A model generated the notes under the pieces. It saw only the letters and a list, made by a program, of their open reading frames with translations, had not been told where the DNA came from and did no database searches. From Polaromonas sp. (GTDB lineage Bacteria; Pseudomonadota; Gammaproteobacteria; Burkholderiales; Burkholderiaceae_C), in the NCBI GenBank assembly GCA_013823635.1, contig PNML01000002.1, positions 16,697 to 80,696 on the forward strand: DNA of 64,000 nucleotides, read 5' to 3'. Shown here in pieces: positions 1 through 10,548 of this stretch (position 1 is the first letter of the stretch; each line of letters starts with the position of its first letter). The translations under genes and the position numbers were made by a program.

Positions 1-348
1 AACCAGGTGGTCGACATCGCCAAGGCCGTCAAGCCCAGTGCCAGGGGCGAACTGGAAATCACCAGCGTCAACCAGGCCTACCTCGACCAAGGGGAGCTCA
101 CCGTGCAAATCATGCAGCGCGGCTACGCCTGGCTGGACACCGGCACCCACGACAGCCTGCTAGAGGCCGGGCAGTTCATCGCCACGCTGGAACACCGTCA
201 GGGCCTGAAGATTGCCTGCCCGGAGGAAATCGCCTGGCGCAACGGCTTCATTGGCGATGCCCAGTTTGAACAACTCGCCCGGCCCCTGGCCAAAAGCGGG
301 TACGGGCAGTACATGCTCAGGCTGCTGAAGGAAGGCCCATTACCATGA
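1..348 (+). CDS. rmlA: glucose-1-phosphate thymidylyltransferase, C-terminal part (5'-truncated by window edge)
   Basis: Frame open from window start; ...[68 protein letters not shown] is typical RmlA C-terminus; followed by rmlC with 4-nt overlap. Confidence 0.95.
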   Translation, partial: NQVVDIAKAVKPSARGELEITSVNQAYLDQGELTVQIMQRGYAWLDTGTHDSLLEAGQFIATLEHRQGLKIACPEEIAWRNGFIGDAQFEQLARPLAKSGYGQYMLRLLKEGPLP

Positions 349-893
349 ACGTCATCCCCACCCGCATCCCGGATGTGCTCATTCTGGAGCCCAAGGTTTT
401 TGGTGACACGCGCGGCTTCTTTTGCGAGAGCTACAACCAGAAAACCTTTGCCGAGGTCACCGGCTTGGACGTGCAATTTGTGCAAGACAACCACAGCCGC
501 TCGGCCAAGGGTGTTCTGCGCGGGTTGCACTACCAATTACCGCCTTTTGCGCAAGGCAAACTGGTGCGTTGTGTGCGCGGTGCCGTGTTCGATGTGGCGG
601 TCGACATCCGCCGAAGCTCCCCCACCTTCGGTCACTGGGTGGGCGTGGAGCTGAGCGAAGACAACCACCGCCAGTTCTGGATACCGCCCGGCTTTGCCCA
701 CGGCTTCCTGACGCTGACCGACACGGCCGACTTTTTGTACAAAACCACGGCCTATTACGCGCCCACGCACGACCGCAGCATGGCCTGGAATGACCCCGTC
801 ATCGGCATTGACTGGCCTGAGGTGGGTGTTGCACCGCTGCTGTCCGCCAAGGATTTGGCCGCGTTGGGTTTGGACAAGGCGGACACCTTTTGA
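345..893 (+). CDS. rmlC: dTDP-4-dehydrorhamnose 3,5-epimerase
   Basis: [53 protein letters not shown] motifs. Confidence 0.97.
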   Translation: MNVIPTRIPDVLILEPKVFGDTRGFFCESYNQKTFAEVTGLDVQFVQDNHSRSAKGVLRGLHYQLPPFAQGKLVRCVRGAVFDVAVDIRRSSPTFGHWVGVELSEDNHRQFWIPPGFAHGFLTLTDTADFLYKTTAYYAPTHDRSMAWNDPVIGIDWPEVGVAPLLSAKDLAALGLDKADTF

Positions 894-2056
894 ATCGGTC
901 TGCAGCCAGGGCGGGGCATGTGCCCCGGATCGCCATTCTGGGGACTCGCGGCATTCCTGCCCGCTACGGTGGTTTCGAGACTTTTGCCGAGCACTTGGCC
1001 ACCGGGCTGACGCAGCGTGGCATGGACGTTACCGTGTACGCCGAGGCTGAAAGCGGCTCACCCATGCACGACACCATCTACAACGGTGTCAGGGTAAGGC
1101 ATGTTCCGCCGTGGTCGCTGGGTCGGGCCAGTGTCATCGCCTATGACGTCCAGTGCCTTTGGAATGCCCGAAAAAATTACGACCTCGTCTACATGTTGGG
1201 TTATGGCGCTGCATGGGCCTGCTGGATTCCCCGACTCAGCGGGGCCATCGTTTGGATCAATCTGGACGGTTTGGAGTGGGCTCGCAGCAAGTGGGGGCCG
1301 TTGGTGCGCTGGTATCTGCGCTTCATGGAGGTGTTATCGGCCAGGGTCGCCAACCGGGCCATTGCGGATGCCAAGGCCATTCAGCTGCGTTACCAGAAGC
1401 TTTACCCATCAGGGGCACCTTGCAGCTTCATTGCCTACGGGGCCGAGTTGCCGTCTGAGCCCATCTGTGATGCCGCACTGGTCTCCATGGGGCTTGTGTC
1501 TGATGGATACCTGCTGGTCATCGCACGCATGGAGCCAGAAAACCACGTGGTTGAAATCATCCAGGGGCATGAGTTGTGGGGCAAAGGGCTACCGCTGGTG
1601 CTGGTTGGTGATGTCCACGTTCACACCGCGTATTGCGAACGTCTGTTGCGGTGGGCCAGTGAGCGCGTGACGTTCTTGGGGCCCATATACGACGCGGCTC
1701 TCCTCCATGTTCTTCGACGTGGTGCCAGAGCGTACATCCACGGGCACTCGGTGGGTGGAACCAACCCTTCGTTGTTGGAGGGCATGGCCAGTGGGTGTCA
1801 GGTCATCGCGCACGACAATCCGTTCAACCGAGAAGTGTTGGGAGACGCAGGCGCTTACTTTGGGACAGTCCAGGACCTGGCCAGAGAACTCGGTGAGCTG
1901 GCTGGAGAAACACCAGACCTCCGACGGCATAAGCGAGATGCCAATATTCAGCGGGTCCGCGAGCATTATTCTTGGTCACAGGTGACCAGTGACTATGCGT
2001 CGTTGATACTGTCCGATATCGGATTGGACGTCCCTTCGGGAGGTGCATCCGCATGA
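890..2056 (+). CDS. glycosyltransferase with DUF1972-type N-terminus (GT4-like, rhamnosyltransferase)
   Basis: IAILGTRGIPARYGGFETFAEHLATGL start; GT-B C-terminal GHSVGGTNPSLLEGMASG. Confidence 0.85.
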   Translation: MNRSAARAGHVPRIAILGTRGIPARYGGFETFAEHLATGLTQRGMDVTVYAEAESGSPMHDTIYNGVRVRHVPPWSLGRASVIAYDVQCLWNARKNYDLVYMLGYGAAWACWIPRLSGAIVWINLDGLEWARSKWGPLVRWYLRFMEVLSARVANRAIADAKAIQLRYQKLYPSGAPCSFIAYGAELPSEPICDAALVSMGLVSDGYLLVIARMEPENHVVEIIQGHELWGKGLPLVLVGDVHVHTAYCERLLRWASERVTFLGPIYDAALLHVLRRGARAYIHGHSVGGTNPSLLEGMASGCQVIAHDNPFNREVLGDAGAYFGTVQDLARELGELAGETPDLRRHKRDANIQRVREHYSWSQVTSDYASLILSDIGLDVPSGGASA

Positions 2057-3015
2057 CCCCGCCCTCGGTGGACCCTGCGGTCGATACCGACAGGGTGATC
2101 AGCGGGTCCCGCAAGACAGCGCCAATTGAGCCTGATGTGAAGTGTGTTCAGTCGGTTGGGTGTGTGGTGGTGACCTACAACCCCGACCAACAGTTGCTCA
2201 GGGCACAAACGTTGGCTCTGAAGCCGCAGGTGGCAGCGATTGTGTGGGTTGACAACGGCTCGCATCACTCTCTCGGGGGCTTGGCCTCTGAGTTGGGGGT
2301 GCAGCTGGTGGGCTTTGACCACAACCGAGGCGTGGCGCATGCACAAAACGAAGGACTGGCCTTGATCTGGGCCATGGGATGTGACGCAGGCTTGCTGATG
2401 GACCACGACAGTCTGCCGGCGCCTGACATGGTGGCGCAACTGTTGCGGGTGATGAACCAAGTGCCCTCAGCCGCTGCCGTGGGCTCACACTATTCCGATC
2501 CACGGTCAGGTGGTGTGAGCAGTCCTTTTGTCTGGGTGGATGGCCTGTCGTTGCGGAGGTTGACCCGCGACAGCCAAGCGTCTTATGCGGAGGTTGACCA
2601 CCTGATTGCTTCCGGTTGTCTCATACGTCAGCAAGCGTGGCAAAGTGTGGGTGGGATGCACAGTGAGCTGTTTGTTGACTTTGTTGACGTGGAGTGGTGT
2701 TTGAGGGCCCGTCATGCGGGGTGGTGCGTGCTGGGTGCTTGGGATGCGCAAATGGAACACACCATCGGCCATGATCTGGTGCGTTGTTTTGGCCGCAACT
2801 TCAGGGTTCACGGGCCTTCTAGGCTTTATTTCCATGTCCGCAATGGCATTGCTCTGTATCGCCAGCGTTGGATTCCCTGGCGTTGGCGGTGTGTTTCAGC
2901 CTACCGGTTGGGGTTGAAAATGGGTTTTTACTTGGTGTGTGGCCCGAACAGGCTGGCATACCTTAAAACCATGCTGGCTGGCATCAGGGACGGCCTCAGC
3001 CTGCGTTTGCGTTGA
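2053..3015 (+). CDS. GT2-family glycosyltransferase (rhamnosyltransferase-like)
   Basis: VGCVVVTYNPDQQLL, LLMDHDSLPAPDMV, FVDFVDVEWCLRARHAGW. Confidence 0.85.
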   Translation: MTPPSVDPAVDTDRVISGSRKTAPIEPDVKCVQSVGCVVVTYNPDQQLLRAQTLALKPQVAAIVWVDNGSHHSLGGLASELGVQLVGFDHNRGVAHAQNEGLALIWAMGCDAGLLMDHDSLPAPDMVAQLLRVMNQVPSAAAVGSHYSDPRSGGVSSPFVWVDGLSLRRLTRDSQASYAEVDHLIASGCLIRQQAWQSVGGMHSELFVDFVDVEWCLRARHAGWCVLGAWDAQMEHTIGHDLVRCFGRNFRVHGPSRLYFHVRNGIALYRQRWIPWRWRCVSAYRLGLKMGFYLVCGPNRLAYLKTMLAGIRDGLSLRLR

Positions 3016-3078
3016 ATTTTCTCTTGCACGGTGCATCTCACCAAGCGACTACACTCCCTCACTCTTCTTGGCTTCTGC

Positions 3079-4602
3079 ATGTCAGCCTCCAATTTTTCAA
3101 AGATCCCCGCCAGCATCACGGATTTGAAACCAATACAGGGGCTGGAGCCTGGTTTCATGCGCGCGAATCAGGTGCTGATTGCCCTGTCGCCCAGCGGAGA
3201 TACATTGGCACTGCTGGGCACTCGGGCGAACTTCGCTGCCGTTGATGCCGCCGAGCAAAAGCTGGGCCTGTCTGTTGTGCTGGTGCCATGCCCCGATGCT
3301 GACTTGTCTGAAGCCATTTTGGCGGTCTATGGCAATGTCGATGAATCTTTTGCGGTGAAGGCGTCAGACGAGGGTGAGTCCGGGATGGATGTCGACGACG
3401 ATTTATCCGTCTTGAAGCAATTGGCGGAAGATGCACCGGTCGTCAAGTTTGTGCAGACGCAGTTGGGGCGAGCATTGTCCAGTGGCGCTTCCGATTTGCA
3501 TTTTGAGGTGTCGAAAGAGTCGTTTCGAGTGCGCGCTCGCATCGACGGCTTGCTGGTTGAGCAAGAGCGGGCAGCGCGGTCCATGTACATGCCGACCATT
3601 TCGCACCTGAAAATCCGTGCACACATGAACATCGCCGAGCGGAGGTTGCCGCAGGATGGTCGTGCAAAATTTGAGCTGCATGGTCGGATGGTGGATTTGC
3701 GGGTGTCCACAATCCCCACGGTATACGGTGAAAGCATGGTCATCCGGCTGCTTGAACAAGGACCTGGAACACTCGACATTGACCACTTGGGCCTGGACGC
3801 ACGTGGACTCTCTTTGATCAACGGTGCCATTGCCCAGCCTCACGGCATGGTGCTGGTGACCGGCCCTACAGGCAGTGGGAAAACGACCACGCTGTATGCG
3901 GCGCTGAAGCGACTGAACGTGAGTTCCCGTAAGATCATCACCGTCGAAGATCCGGTGGAATACCAGATAGAGGGTGTCAATCAAATCCAAGTCAAGTCGG
4001 CCATCGGCTTGAACTTCCCGTCTGCTTTGCGCTCCATTGTCCGTCAGGATCCAGACGTGATACTGATAGGTGAAATCCGAGACACCGAAACAGCGCACAT
4101 CGCAATCCAGTCTGCGTTGACCGGCCATCTGGTTTTGTCAACACTGCACACCAATGACTCCTTCAGCGCTTTCCACCGTTTGATGGACATGGATGTGGAG
4201 GGGTACTTGATTGCTTCATCGGTGGTCATGGTTGTCGCTCAAAGGCTGGTCCGACTGATCTGCACGCATTGCAAAGAGCAGGTTCTTCCTGCCACCTCAG
4301 ATGTCGTGTTGCTTAAACAACTGTCGCCTTCGGTGAGTCGTGTGGATCACCTGTGGCATGGCAAAGGCTGCGCAGAGTGCGGGCATTCAGGGTTCAGGGG
4401 GCGCGCGGGTGTGTATGAGTTTTTGCCCGTGACCAACGCCATCAAGGAGGTCATTTTGGCTCGTGGTAGCGCTGAGGCCATACGGCGTGTGGCTTTGGCG
4501 GAAGGCGTCACGACCATGACGGCGCATGGCATTGACATGGTGCTGTCTGGCAAGACCACTCTGGAGGAGTTGCTGCGCGTGACTCGGCAGGACCTCTCAT
4601 GA
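3079..4602 (+). CDS. gspE: type II secretion system ATPase GspE (alternative GTG start 3031)
   Basis: Walker A GPTGSGKTTTLYAAL, Walker B VILIGEIRDTETAHIAIQSALTGHLVLSTLHTNDS, zinc motif CTHCKE...CAECGHSGFRGR. Confidence 0.95.
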   Translation: MSASNFSKIPASITDLKPIQGLEPGFMRANQVLIALSPSGDTLALLGTRANFAAVDAAEQKLGLSVVLVPCPDADLSEAILAVYGNVDESFAVKASDEGESGMDVDDDLSVLKQLAEDAPVVKFVQTQLGRALSSGASDLHFEVSKESFRVRARIDGLLVEQERAARSMYMPTISHLKIRAHMNIAERRLPQDGRAKFELHGRMVDLRVSTIPTVYGESMVIRLLEQGPGTLDIDHLGLDARGLSLINGAIAQPHGMVLVTGPTGSGKTTTLYAALKRLNVSSRKIITVEDPVEYQIEGVNQIQVKSAIGLNFPSALRSIVRQDPDVILIGEIRDTETAHIAIQSALTGHLVLSTLHTNDSFSAFHRLMDMDVEGYLIASSVVMVVAQRLVRLICTHCKEQVLPATSDVVLLKQLSPSVSRVDHLWHGKGCAECGHSGFRGRAGVYEFLPVTNAIKEVILARGSAEAIRRVALAEGVTTMTAHGIDMVLSGKTTLEELLRVTRQDLS

Positions 4603-5735
4603 GGCAGCTTCCCACTGATATAGCCGATGTTCGCGCAGCCCCTGAGGCGACAAGCAGCGAAATTGCCGCCAGTGGTGTCTCCGCGTCCAGCCGATGGGGC
4701 GGGGTTGGCATGTCCCATGTGGTCAGCATGTCCGAGCAGTTGCTCACGCTCATCGAGGCAGGCATGCCCATTGATCGCGCCCTCCACGTCACGGCCGATA
4801 CGCTTGGCAGCCTCCAGTTGCGAGATGTCCTGAGAGCCGTGGTGGTAGAGATAGAGAAAGGAAAGTCCTTTTCTGAGGCCATCTCTGCTTATCCCCGCAT
4901 TTTCCCCAAACTCTATGTGAGCATGGTGCGAGCTGGCGAGCGGGGAGGTATTTTGCCTGTGGTTTTGGCTCGTGTGATCGACTACTACGCCAAAAGCATT
5001 GAATTCAGAAGCTTCATCATCACATCATCCATATACCCGGTCATCTTGCTGATGTTTGGGTTGGTTTCGGTGATCGGCCTGGTCATATTCGTGATCCCAA
5101 AGTTTGGAGAGGTTTTTGCCAGTATGGACCGGGCCCTGCCTTGGTCGGCCGCATTTCTGCTGGATTCATCCGCTTGGTTGAGGGGGCACTGGTTGTACCT
5201 GGTCGGTGGTTTCGTGGTGTTGTGTGTTGGGGGTGTTGCTGTGTTGTCCGATGCCGCCATGCGCTTTCGGTTTCAGTCGGTGCTGCTGTCCATGCCGGGC
5301 ATTGGATTCCTCATCAAGAAAATTCAGTTTTCTCAGATTTGCCGAACATGGGGGGCGTTGCTTGGCGCGGGTGTTCCCATTCTGTCAGCCATTCAAATTG
5401 TCAAATCGCTGACCAGTTGGTTGCCCATCGAGAAAGCCCTTGACGATCTGTCGCTAAAGGTACAAGAGGGGCGTGCAGTATCCGATGCTGTCAATGAAAA
5501 CCCTGTTTTCCCCAAACTCGTTGGGCAACTCGTCAAAGTAGGGGAAGAATCTGGCACGCTGGATTTCATGTTGGACAGAATTGCTGTGCAATATGAGAAG
5601 GATGTTCAAAAGATGACCAAATCAATTGTTGCTGCATTTGAGCCAACGATGATCATCGTCGTGGGTGCGCTGATTGGCTTTGTCGTCGTATCCATGCTGA
5701 TGGCAGTTTTTTCGATCAATGACATGCCCATTTGA
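4599..5735 (+). CDS. gspF: type II secretion inner-membrane protein GspF
   Basis: Two GspF repeats (LLTLIEAGMPIDRAL; LLGAGVPILSAIQIV), VGEESGTLDFMLDRIA. Confidence 0.95.
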   Translation: MRQLPTDIADVRAAPEATSSEIAASGVSASSRWGGVGMSHVVSMSEQLLTLIEAGMPIDRALHVTADTLGSLQLRDVLRAVVVEIEKGKSFSEAISAYPRIFPKLYVSMVRAGERGGILPVVLARVIDYYAKSIEFRSFIITSSIYPVILLMFGLVSVIGLVIFVIPKFGEVFASMDRALPWSAAFLLDSSAWLRGHWLYLVGGFVVLCVGGVAVLSDAAMRFRFQSVLLSMPGIGFLIKKIQFSQICRTWGALLGAGVPILSAIQIVKSLTSWLPIEKALDDLSLKVQEGRAVSDAVNENPVFPKLVGQLVKVGEESGTLDFMLDRIAVQYEKDVQKMTKSIVAAFEPTMIIVVGALIGFVVVSMLMAVFSINDMPI

Positions 5736-5756
5736 TTTTATTTTTTGGAGAAGCGA

Positions 5757-6179
5757 ATGAAAAAGTTGAATAAAGGTTTCACGCTCATTGAGTTGTTGAT
5801 TGTGATGGTGATCATTGGCATGCTGGCCGCATTGGTCGGGCCGCGGCTGTTCGGCCAGCTTGAAGGGTCCAAGAACAAGGCCGCGAAAGCGCAGATTGAA
5901 ATGATGGCAACGGCTTTAGATGCCTACCGCCTAGACATGAACGCCTACCCTTCGACCGAATTGGGGCTGCAGGTGCTGTGGGAAAAGCCTGCGTCTGACG
6001 CCAATGCTGCAGCCATTTGGCGGGGACCGTATTTGAGGAAAGCTGTGCCGGTTGATCCTTGGGGCAACCCATATCAGTACCGATCTCCCGGGAACAAGGG
6101 AGAATTTGATTTGTACTCTTTTGGTCGTGATGGTCGGGAGGGTGGTGAAGGTGAAGACGCCGATATTGTCAGTTGGTGA
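5757..6179 (+). CDS. gspG: major pseudopilin GspG
   Basis: MKKLNKGFTLIELLIVMVIIGMLAALVGPRLFGQ; PVDPWGNPYQYRSPGNKGEFDLYSFGRDG. Confidence 0.97.
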   Translation: MKKLNKGFTLIELLIVMVIIGMLAALVGPRLFGQLEGSKNKAAKAQIEMMATALDAYRLDMNAYPSTELGLQVLWEKPASDANAAAIWRGPYLRKAVPVDPWGNPYQYRSPGNKGEFDLYSFGRDGREGGEGEDADIVSW

Positions 6180-6657
6180 TGTCTGGGAACGTCCCAAGGG
6201 GCCGTTTCAGGCGGGTTTTACGCTGATTGAATTGTTGGTCGTACTGGTACTTGCTGGCATATTGGCGGCGTTGGCCTCAGTGCCAATAGCTCGCTACACC
6301 GCCACGGCATCCAGACAGCAGTGGGTGGACAAGGTCGAAGCGTTTGTTCGGGGTGCCCACGACCTCTCCATACGCCAGATGTGTCCGGTGCAGTTGACCG
6401 TAACCCCCAGCCGCCTTGACCTGTCCGTGTGCCATCAGGTTCGTAAAGTACTGCAGTTGCCAGCTCCCTATGGCGTGGTTCTGTCCGCATACTCGATGGA
6501 CGAGGGGGGGATGGTCTCCAGGCAGGCCGTCAATTCCCTGTGGTTTGTTCCCGGACAAGCGCTCTCTGGCGGTTGGGTTGACCTGATGGACGGTAGCCGC
6601 CTTGTCAAAACCATGGATTTTCGGTCATCGTTCGCTCGCGAGGATGGCGCGCCATGA
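6130..6657 (+). CDS. gspH: pseudopilin GspH (start uncertain)
   Basis: GFTLIELLVVLVLAGILAALASVPIARYT prepilin motif; position after gspG. Confidence 0.85.
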   Translation: MVGRVVKVKTPILSVGDVWERPKGPFQAGFTLIELLVVLVLAGILAALASVPIARYTATASRQQWVDKVEAFVRGAHDLSIRQMCPVQLTVTPSRLDLSVCHQVRKVLQLPAPYGVVLSAYSMDEGGMVSRQAVNSLWFVPGQALSGGWVDLMDGSRLVKTMDFRSSFAREDGAP

Positions 6658-7085
6658 AACAATTGATTCGACGCACACCTGCGTTGATCCACCGGGGCTT
6701 CACGCTGTTGGAAGTACTGGTTGCCACCGCCATCCTTGGGTCCGCCTTGACGTTGATCCTTGCTGCTTGGGGGGGGCTGGTCCGCGGAGGGGATACTGCG
6801 CAGCATCAGACATGGGCCCAACACATTGCGACCCAGAAATTGGCTGAGTTTGCCGAAAAAGATGTCACCGACCTGTCAGGCGACGACGACATGGTTTACG
6901 GCGGCGTCAAGTTTGGCGTCAAGCTTAAATATGAGCCCGTGCCAGACGCCGATTGGTTACCCCAATCGTTGAGCAAGCGGCGGCACTTGCTTTATCGGGT
7001 CCAGGTGAGTGTGTATTGGGGCGGAAACGCGCAGGTTCTACCTGGATTTTCTCTGGAGACACACATGTACAAGGCTGTGTTGTGA
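6654..7085 (+). CDS. gspI: pseudopilin GspI
   Basis: RGFTLLEVLVATAILGSALTLILAAW prepilin motif; WAQHIATQKLAE. Confidence 0.88.
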   Translation: MKQLIRRTPALIHRGFTLLEVLVATAILGSALTLILAAWGGLVRGGDTAQHQTWAQHIATQKLAEFAEKDVTDLSGDDDMVYGGVKFGVKLKYEPVPDADWLPQSLSKRRHLLYRVQVSVYWGGNAQVLPGFSLETHMYKAVL

Positions 7086-7735
7086 CGCTCCAGCTGCGCG
7101 CGGATGGGATCAAGCGATTCAGCCCAGAAATGCGTGTCAAAGGTAACGGCCAGCGTGGCATGACCTTGATCGAGTTAATGCTCGCCCTCTCACTGGCGAC
7201 GGTGGTGATGGTTGCTGCCTCAGGACTCGCAGGGCTGATTGCCAAAACAACAGGACAAATGAAAGAGCGCGAAGGTCAACGCGAAGCGTCGCATAGAACC
7301 TTGGGGTTGATGGCTGCAGAGTTTCGTGAACTGGTGCAGGTTGTTCAGGTTGGGCAGCATGACATTGTCTACGAGACCAGTCTGGGCTTGGGTGCTGGAT
7401 TGACGAGAAGTCGATCCGTCCTGCGCTGCATGGTGGACCCGCAATCAGGTCTAACCAGTCTGGTGCATCTGAGTCTTTCATCGGATGCCGCAAACACGGG
7501 TGCTGCATCACCCACCATGAGCACACAGCGCAACATTTACTCGCATTTGACCGAATGCCGCGTGGAAATGGGGCATCGGGTCATGGACAACAATGGCCGG
7601 TCCGTTTCCATTCATTGGGGTGAAGTCGGCAAGGGTGCAGCGCCACGTGGAGATGCCTGGCTACGGATTCGAACAGCAAACGCCCAAGGCGCCATGGTGC
7701 CGCTTTGGTTGGGCAAGGTGAACTTCGGTGTCTGA
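7082..7735 (+). CDS. gspJ: pseudopilin GspJ (GTG start overlapping the gspI stop)
   Basis: RGMTLIELMLALSLATVVMVAASGL prepilin motif; GTG at 7082 in frame. Confidence 0.85.
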   Translation: MTLQLRADGIKRFSPEMRVKGNGQRGMTLIELMLALSLATVVMVAASGLAGLIAKTTGQMKEREGQREASHRTLGLMAAEFRELVQVVQVGQHDIVYETSLGLGAGLTRSRSVLRCMVDPQSGLTSLVHLSLSSDAANTGAASPTMSTQRNIYSHLTECRVEMGHRVMDNNGRSVSIHWGEVGKGAAPRGDAWLRIRTANAQGAMVPLWLGKVNFGV

Positions 7736-8651
7736 TCGATATCTGGCGAGGCGGTCACGGCAAGGCTTCGTCCTCATGTATGTCCTGGGCATACTGGTCA
7801 TTCTTGCTTCTTTGGTCACGGGGGGGGCGCTCATGAACAGGTATCGACTGGGTGCCGTGAGCGCGAACAAGAGCCTGCAAGAGGCCGAATATGCGCTCAA
7901 GGGCGCCATGCAAGCAGTGCTCGCCAAGCTCGCTTTGGATCAGGAGCTTGCTGTGGCGGTGGCGACGAACCCGAGTCTGAAGGGGCAGTTGAAGGTACCA
8001 GAAGCTTGGGTGCCCGACGCCGGTGTTCGTACCATGCGTCTCAGTGGACAGGTGTTTGACGTGGTTGTGCAGCGGGCAGAGTGGTTCCCGGACGCCAATT
8101 TGTTGACGGAAGTGGAGTGGTCAGGGCTCATGAGAGAGGTGGGGGTTCAACCCGCGACTTCGAAAACACTGGCCAAACACCTTGCGGTCAAGCGCGATCT
8201 GCTGCAGTCGATCAATGGCCAAGGTTTCACCTCCTACGCCCAAGTACTGGACGGCCTGCCGCTGCCCCCTGCAGCCCTGTTTGGAAACAAGGAGACGCAG
8301 GCGCCAGGACTGGTTGATCTGTTCTCCGTCAGGACGGGAGTCCGCACCACTGACCCTGTCCACACACCATGGATTGTTTACCGGGGCCTATACAATGCCT
8401 CCGACTCGCAAATCACGCGATTGCAAACCAAACGATCGGCAGGTCTGCTCACCAAGGCCCAGGAGGCAGAAGTTCTGGGTCTTGTCGTTGACCCCTCGCC
8501 AAAGCCCCCTGCACCATCCAGCACATTTTTGAAGGTGACGGTCTCCCCTGGAGATCAGTTCGCCAAGCGGACTATCACACTGCTTGGACAAATCTCATTG
8601 CAGACAGAAGAGGCCACCGTGCGCACTGAATACTTGTTTTTCCGGGAATGA
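7728..8651 (+). CDS. gspK: GspK-like minor pseudopilin
   Basis: RQGFVLMYVLGILVILASLVTGGALMNRYRLG N-terminus; length and position. Confidence 0.8.
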   Translation: MSDRYLARRSRQGFVLMYVLGILVILASLVTGGALMNRYRLGAVSANKSLQEAEYALKGAMQAVLAKLALDQELAVAVATNPSLKGQLKVPEAWVPDAGVRTMRLSGQVFDVVVQRAEWFPDANLLTEVEWSGLMREVGVQPATSKTLAKHLAVKRDLLQSINGQGFTSYAQVLDGLPLPPAALFGNKETQAPGLVDLFSVRTGVRTTDPVHTPWIVYRGLYNASDSQITRLQTKRSAGLLTKAQEAEVLGLVVDPSPKPPAPSSTFLKVTVSPGDQFAKRTITLLGQISLQTEEATVRTEYLFFRE

Positions 8652-9949
8652 ACATGCTTGCATTGCACCCCAAGCCTCGGGTGTTTGTTCTTTTGGGCGC
8701 TCACAGCATGGTGCTGTTTGTTGGACGTGTGGATGCTCTTGGGCGCTGGCGTCTTCTGGAGGGGGAGATTGTTGCAATTCCTGGTGAGCTGCGTGCAGAC
8801 CACTTGACTCGCCACCTGTCTGATTTCCGTCAGGCAAAGAAATTGCAGATTGGTGCGGCGGTGCATTGGTTTTTGCCGCCTGACATGCTTTCAGTGGTTT
8901 GGGTGCCAAAAGATGCTGCCCAGCAGGGCCTTGTTCTTCCCTTTCCTGCTGAGCAGGTTCAGGCTGGGGTGTTGGGCGGAGATGATCACGGACAGGTATG
9001 GCTGTGGATGCATCAAACTTGGCTGACTCTGCTCTCCAGAGCGGCGGACAATGCGAGGTTGCATTCCTTGTATGTGCACCCCCGTCAATGGCTGTTCCAG
9101 CAACCTGACCCCATGGTGGTAGCAGGCAAGGGTTCTGCCCCGCTTGATGCTTGGCGTGTGGTTCACGATGGTTCATACCGGCATGTGTTTTGTGGCAAGT
9201 TGATGCTCCGAAGCATTGCATTGGATGAAAACCACACCCCGGAATCTAGCGACCTTCGCTTGAAACTGGAGCTTGATGCGCTGGTGTCGGCCCGAAGTGA
9301 GCCATCCCGTCGCTCATTGATGCTCCAGGGTGTCCAAACCAGTGTCCGAAACATTGACCAAGAGTTGTCAGTGGCTACCAGCGGCGCCAAAAAAAGTCCC
9401 AGTGCAGTGCCGCCATATTCACCGCAAGAGTTGCACCGCTCGGGATTGATGGTGGGCTCACTCACCCGCTACACGGAGGCCCGGGTTTGGGGTCTCACCG
9501 CCCTGGTGTTGGCGGCATTGGCCCTTGTGGGTGGGGCCATGGCCCTGCAGTACAGGCAGGCGGACTCACTCATCGACGCGTCCGCACAAGAGCTGAAGGT
9601 TTTCGCACCGGAGGCGCGGAAACTGGCTGACTTGCGATTGACACTCGCACAGCGTGAAGGATTGTTGAAAGTTAACTCTCAAGTGGCAGCCCTGCCAAAC
9701 GCACTGGCCACCTTGGGGACCTTGTCTGAAGGCCTGCCTACACCGCTGACGCTTCAGGCAGTCAGGCTGAGTGCCGAAGCCCTTGACCTTCGCGTTTCCG
9801 CTGCGCCCAACGCTCAGGAATTCACGCCAGATTGGCCGCCGCAGGTGGCTTCTTACGGAAATTTCGTTTCTGTCAAAGCCGACCATGACAGCTCCGGTAG
9901 AGGACGGGTGTGGGCATACAGCGCACAAGCGAGGCCGCACACACCATGA
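8648..9949 (+). CDS. gspL: GspL-like protein
   Basis: Position between gspK and gspM; single TM segment in C-terminal half. Confidence 0.7.
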   Translation: MNMLALHPKPRVFVLLGAHSMVLFVGRVDALGRWRLLEGEIVAIPGELRADHLTRHLSDFRQAKKLQIGAAVHWFLPPDMLSVVWVPKDAAQQGLVLPFPAEQVQAGVLGGDDHGQVWLWMHQTWLTLLSRAADNARLHSLYVHPRQWLFQQPDPMVVAGKGSAPLDAWRVVHDGSYRHVFCGKLMLRSIALDENHTPESSDLRLKLELDALVSARSEPSRRSLMLQGVQTSVRNIDQELSVATSGAKKSPSAVPPYSPQELHRSGLMVGSLTRYTEARVWGLTALVLAALALVGGAMALQYRQADSLIDASAQELKVFAPEARKLADLRLTLAQREGLLKVNSQVAALPNALATLGTLSEGLPTPLTLQAVRLSAEALDLRVSAAPNAQEFTPDWPPQVASYGNFVSVKADHDSSGRGRVWAYSAQARPHTP

Positions 9950-10536
9950 ACTCATCCAATCTTTTTCAAGCGAGCGTTCGCTCAGTGAGCCGACAGACCT
10001 GGGCAGTGCTGGCTGCGCTGGTGCTGGGCGTACTGCTGTTGGCCGATGGCTACTACCCGGACTACGTTGAACAGTTGGAGAAACGCGATGATCTTGTGCT
10101 TCGCGCGCAGCGCACGCGCGCGCTAGCAGAGCTTCTTCCCAAGTTTCAGCAGAAGCTGGCCGACCAAGACGCCACCTACCAGTTGGCGGTGGCTCAATCA
10201 TTCGTCAATCCGGACGCCTCCACCTCTGTTGACCAGTTCCGCGGAATGGTCCGCACCATTTTCCAGGACACACGCATCATGGATGCGTCCGACCCGGTGG
10301 TCGACCAACAACCGGAAGGCAACACCTCGGTGCTCACCTTGGTCACGCAATTCACATGCATTCCCCGGCAGCTCGCCGAACTCGAGCGCCAGTTATTGGC
10401 CGCACCGAAGCGCATCCAAGCCACAGCACTCCATGCAGAAGTTGTGCCTGACCCCCTGTCAGGAGGGCAGCAACTCAAGGTGTCCCTGACCTTGATGGCT
10501 GTGCATCTCACAAATGTGACCGATCCGCAGAAGTGA
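9946..10536 (+). CDS. gspM: GspM-like protein
   Basis: Short N-terminal TM (TWAVLAALVLGVLLLADGYY) then coiled region; position before gspD. Confidence 0.7.
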   Translation: MNSSNLFQASVRSVSRQTWAVLAALVLGVLLLADGYYPDYVEQLEKRDDLVLRAQRTRALAELLPKFQQKLADQDATYQLAVAQSFVNPDASTSVDQFRGMVRTIFQDTRIMDASDPVVDQQPEGNTSVLTLVTQFTCIPRQLAELERQLLAAPKRIQATALHAEVVPDPLSGGQQLKVSLTLMAVHLTNVTDPQK

Positions 10537-10548
10537 CCTGCTCCCCCA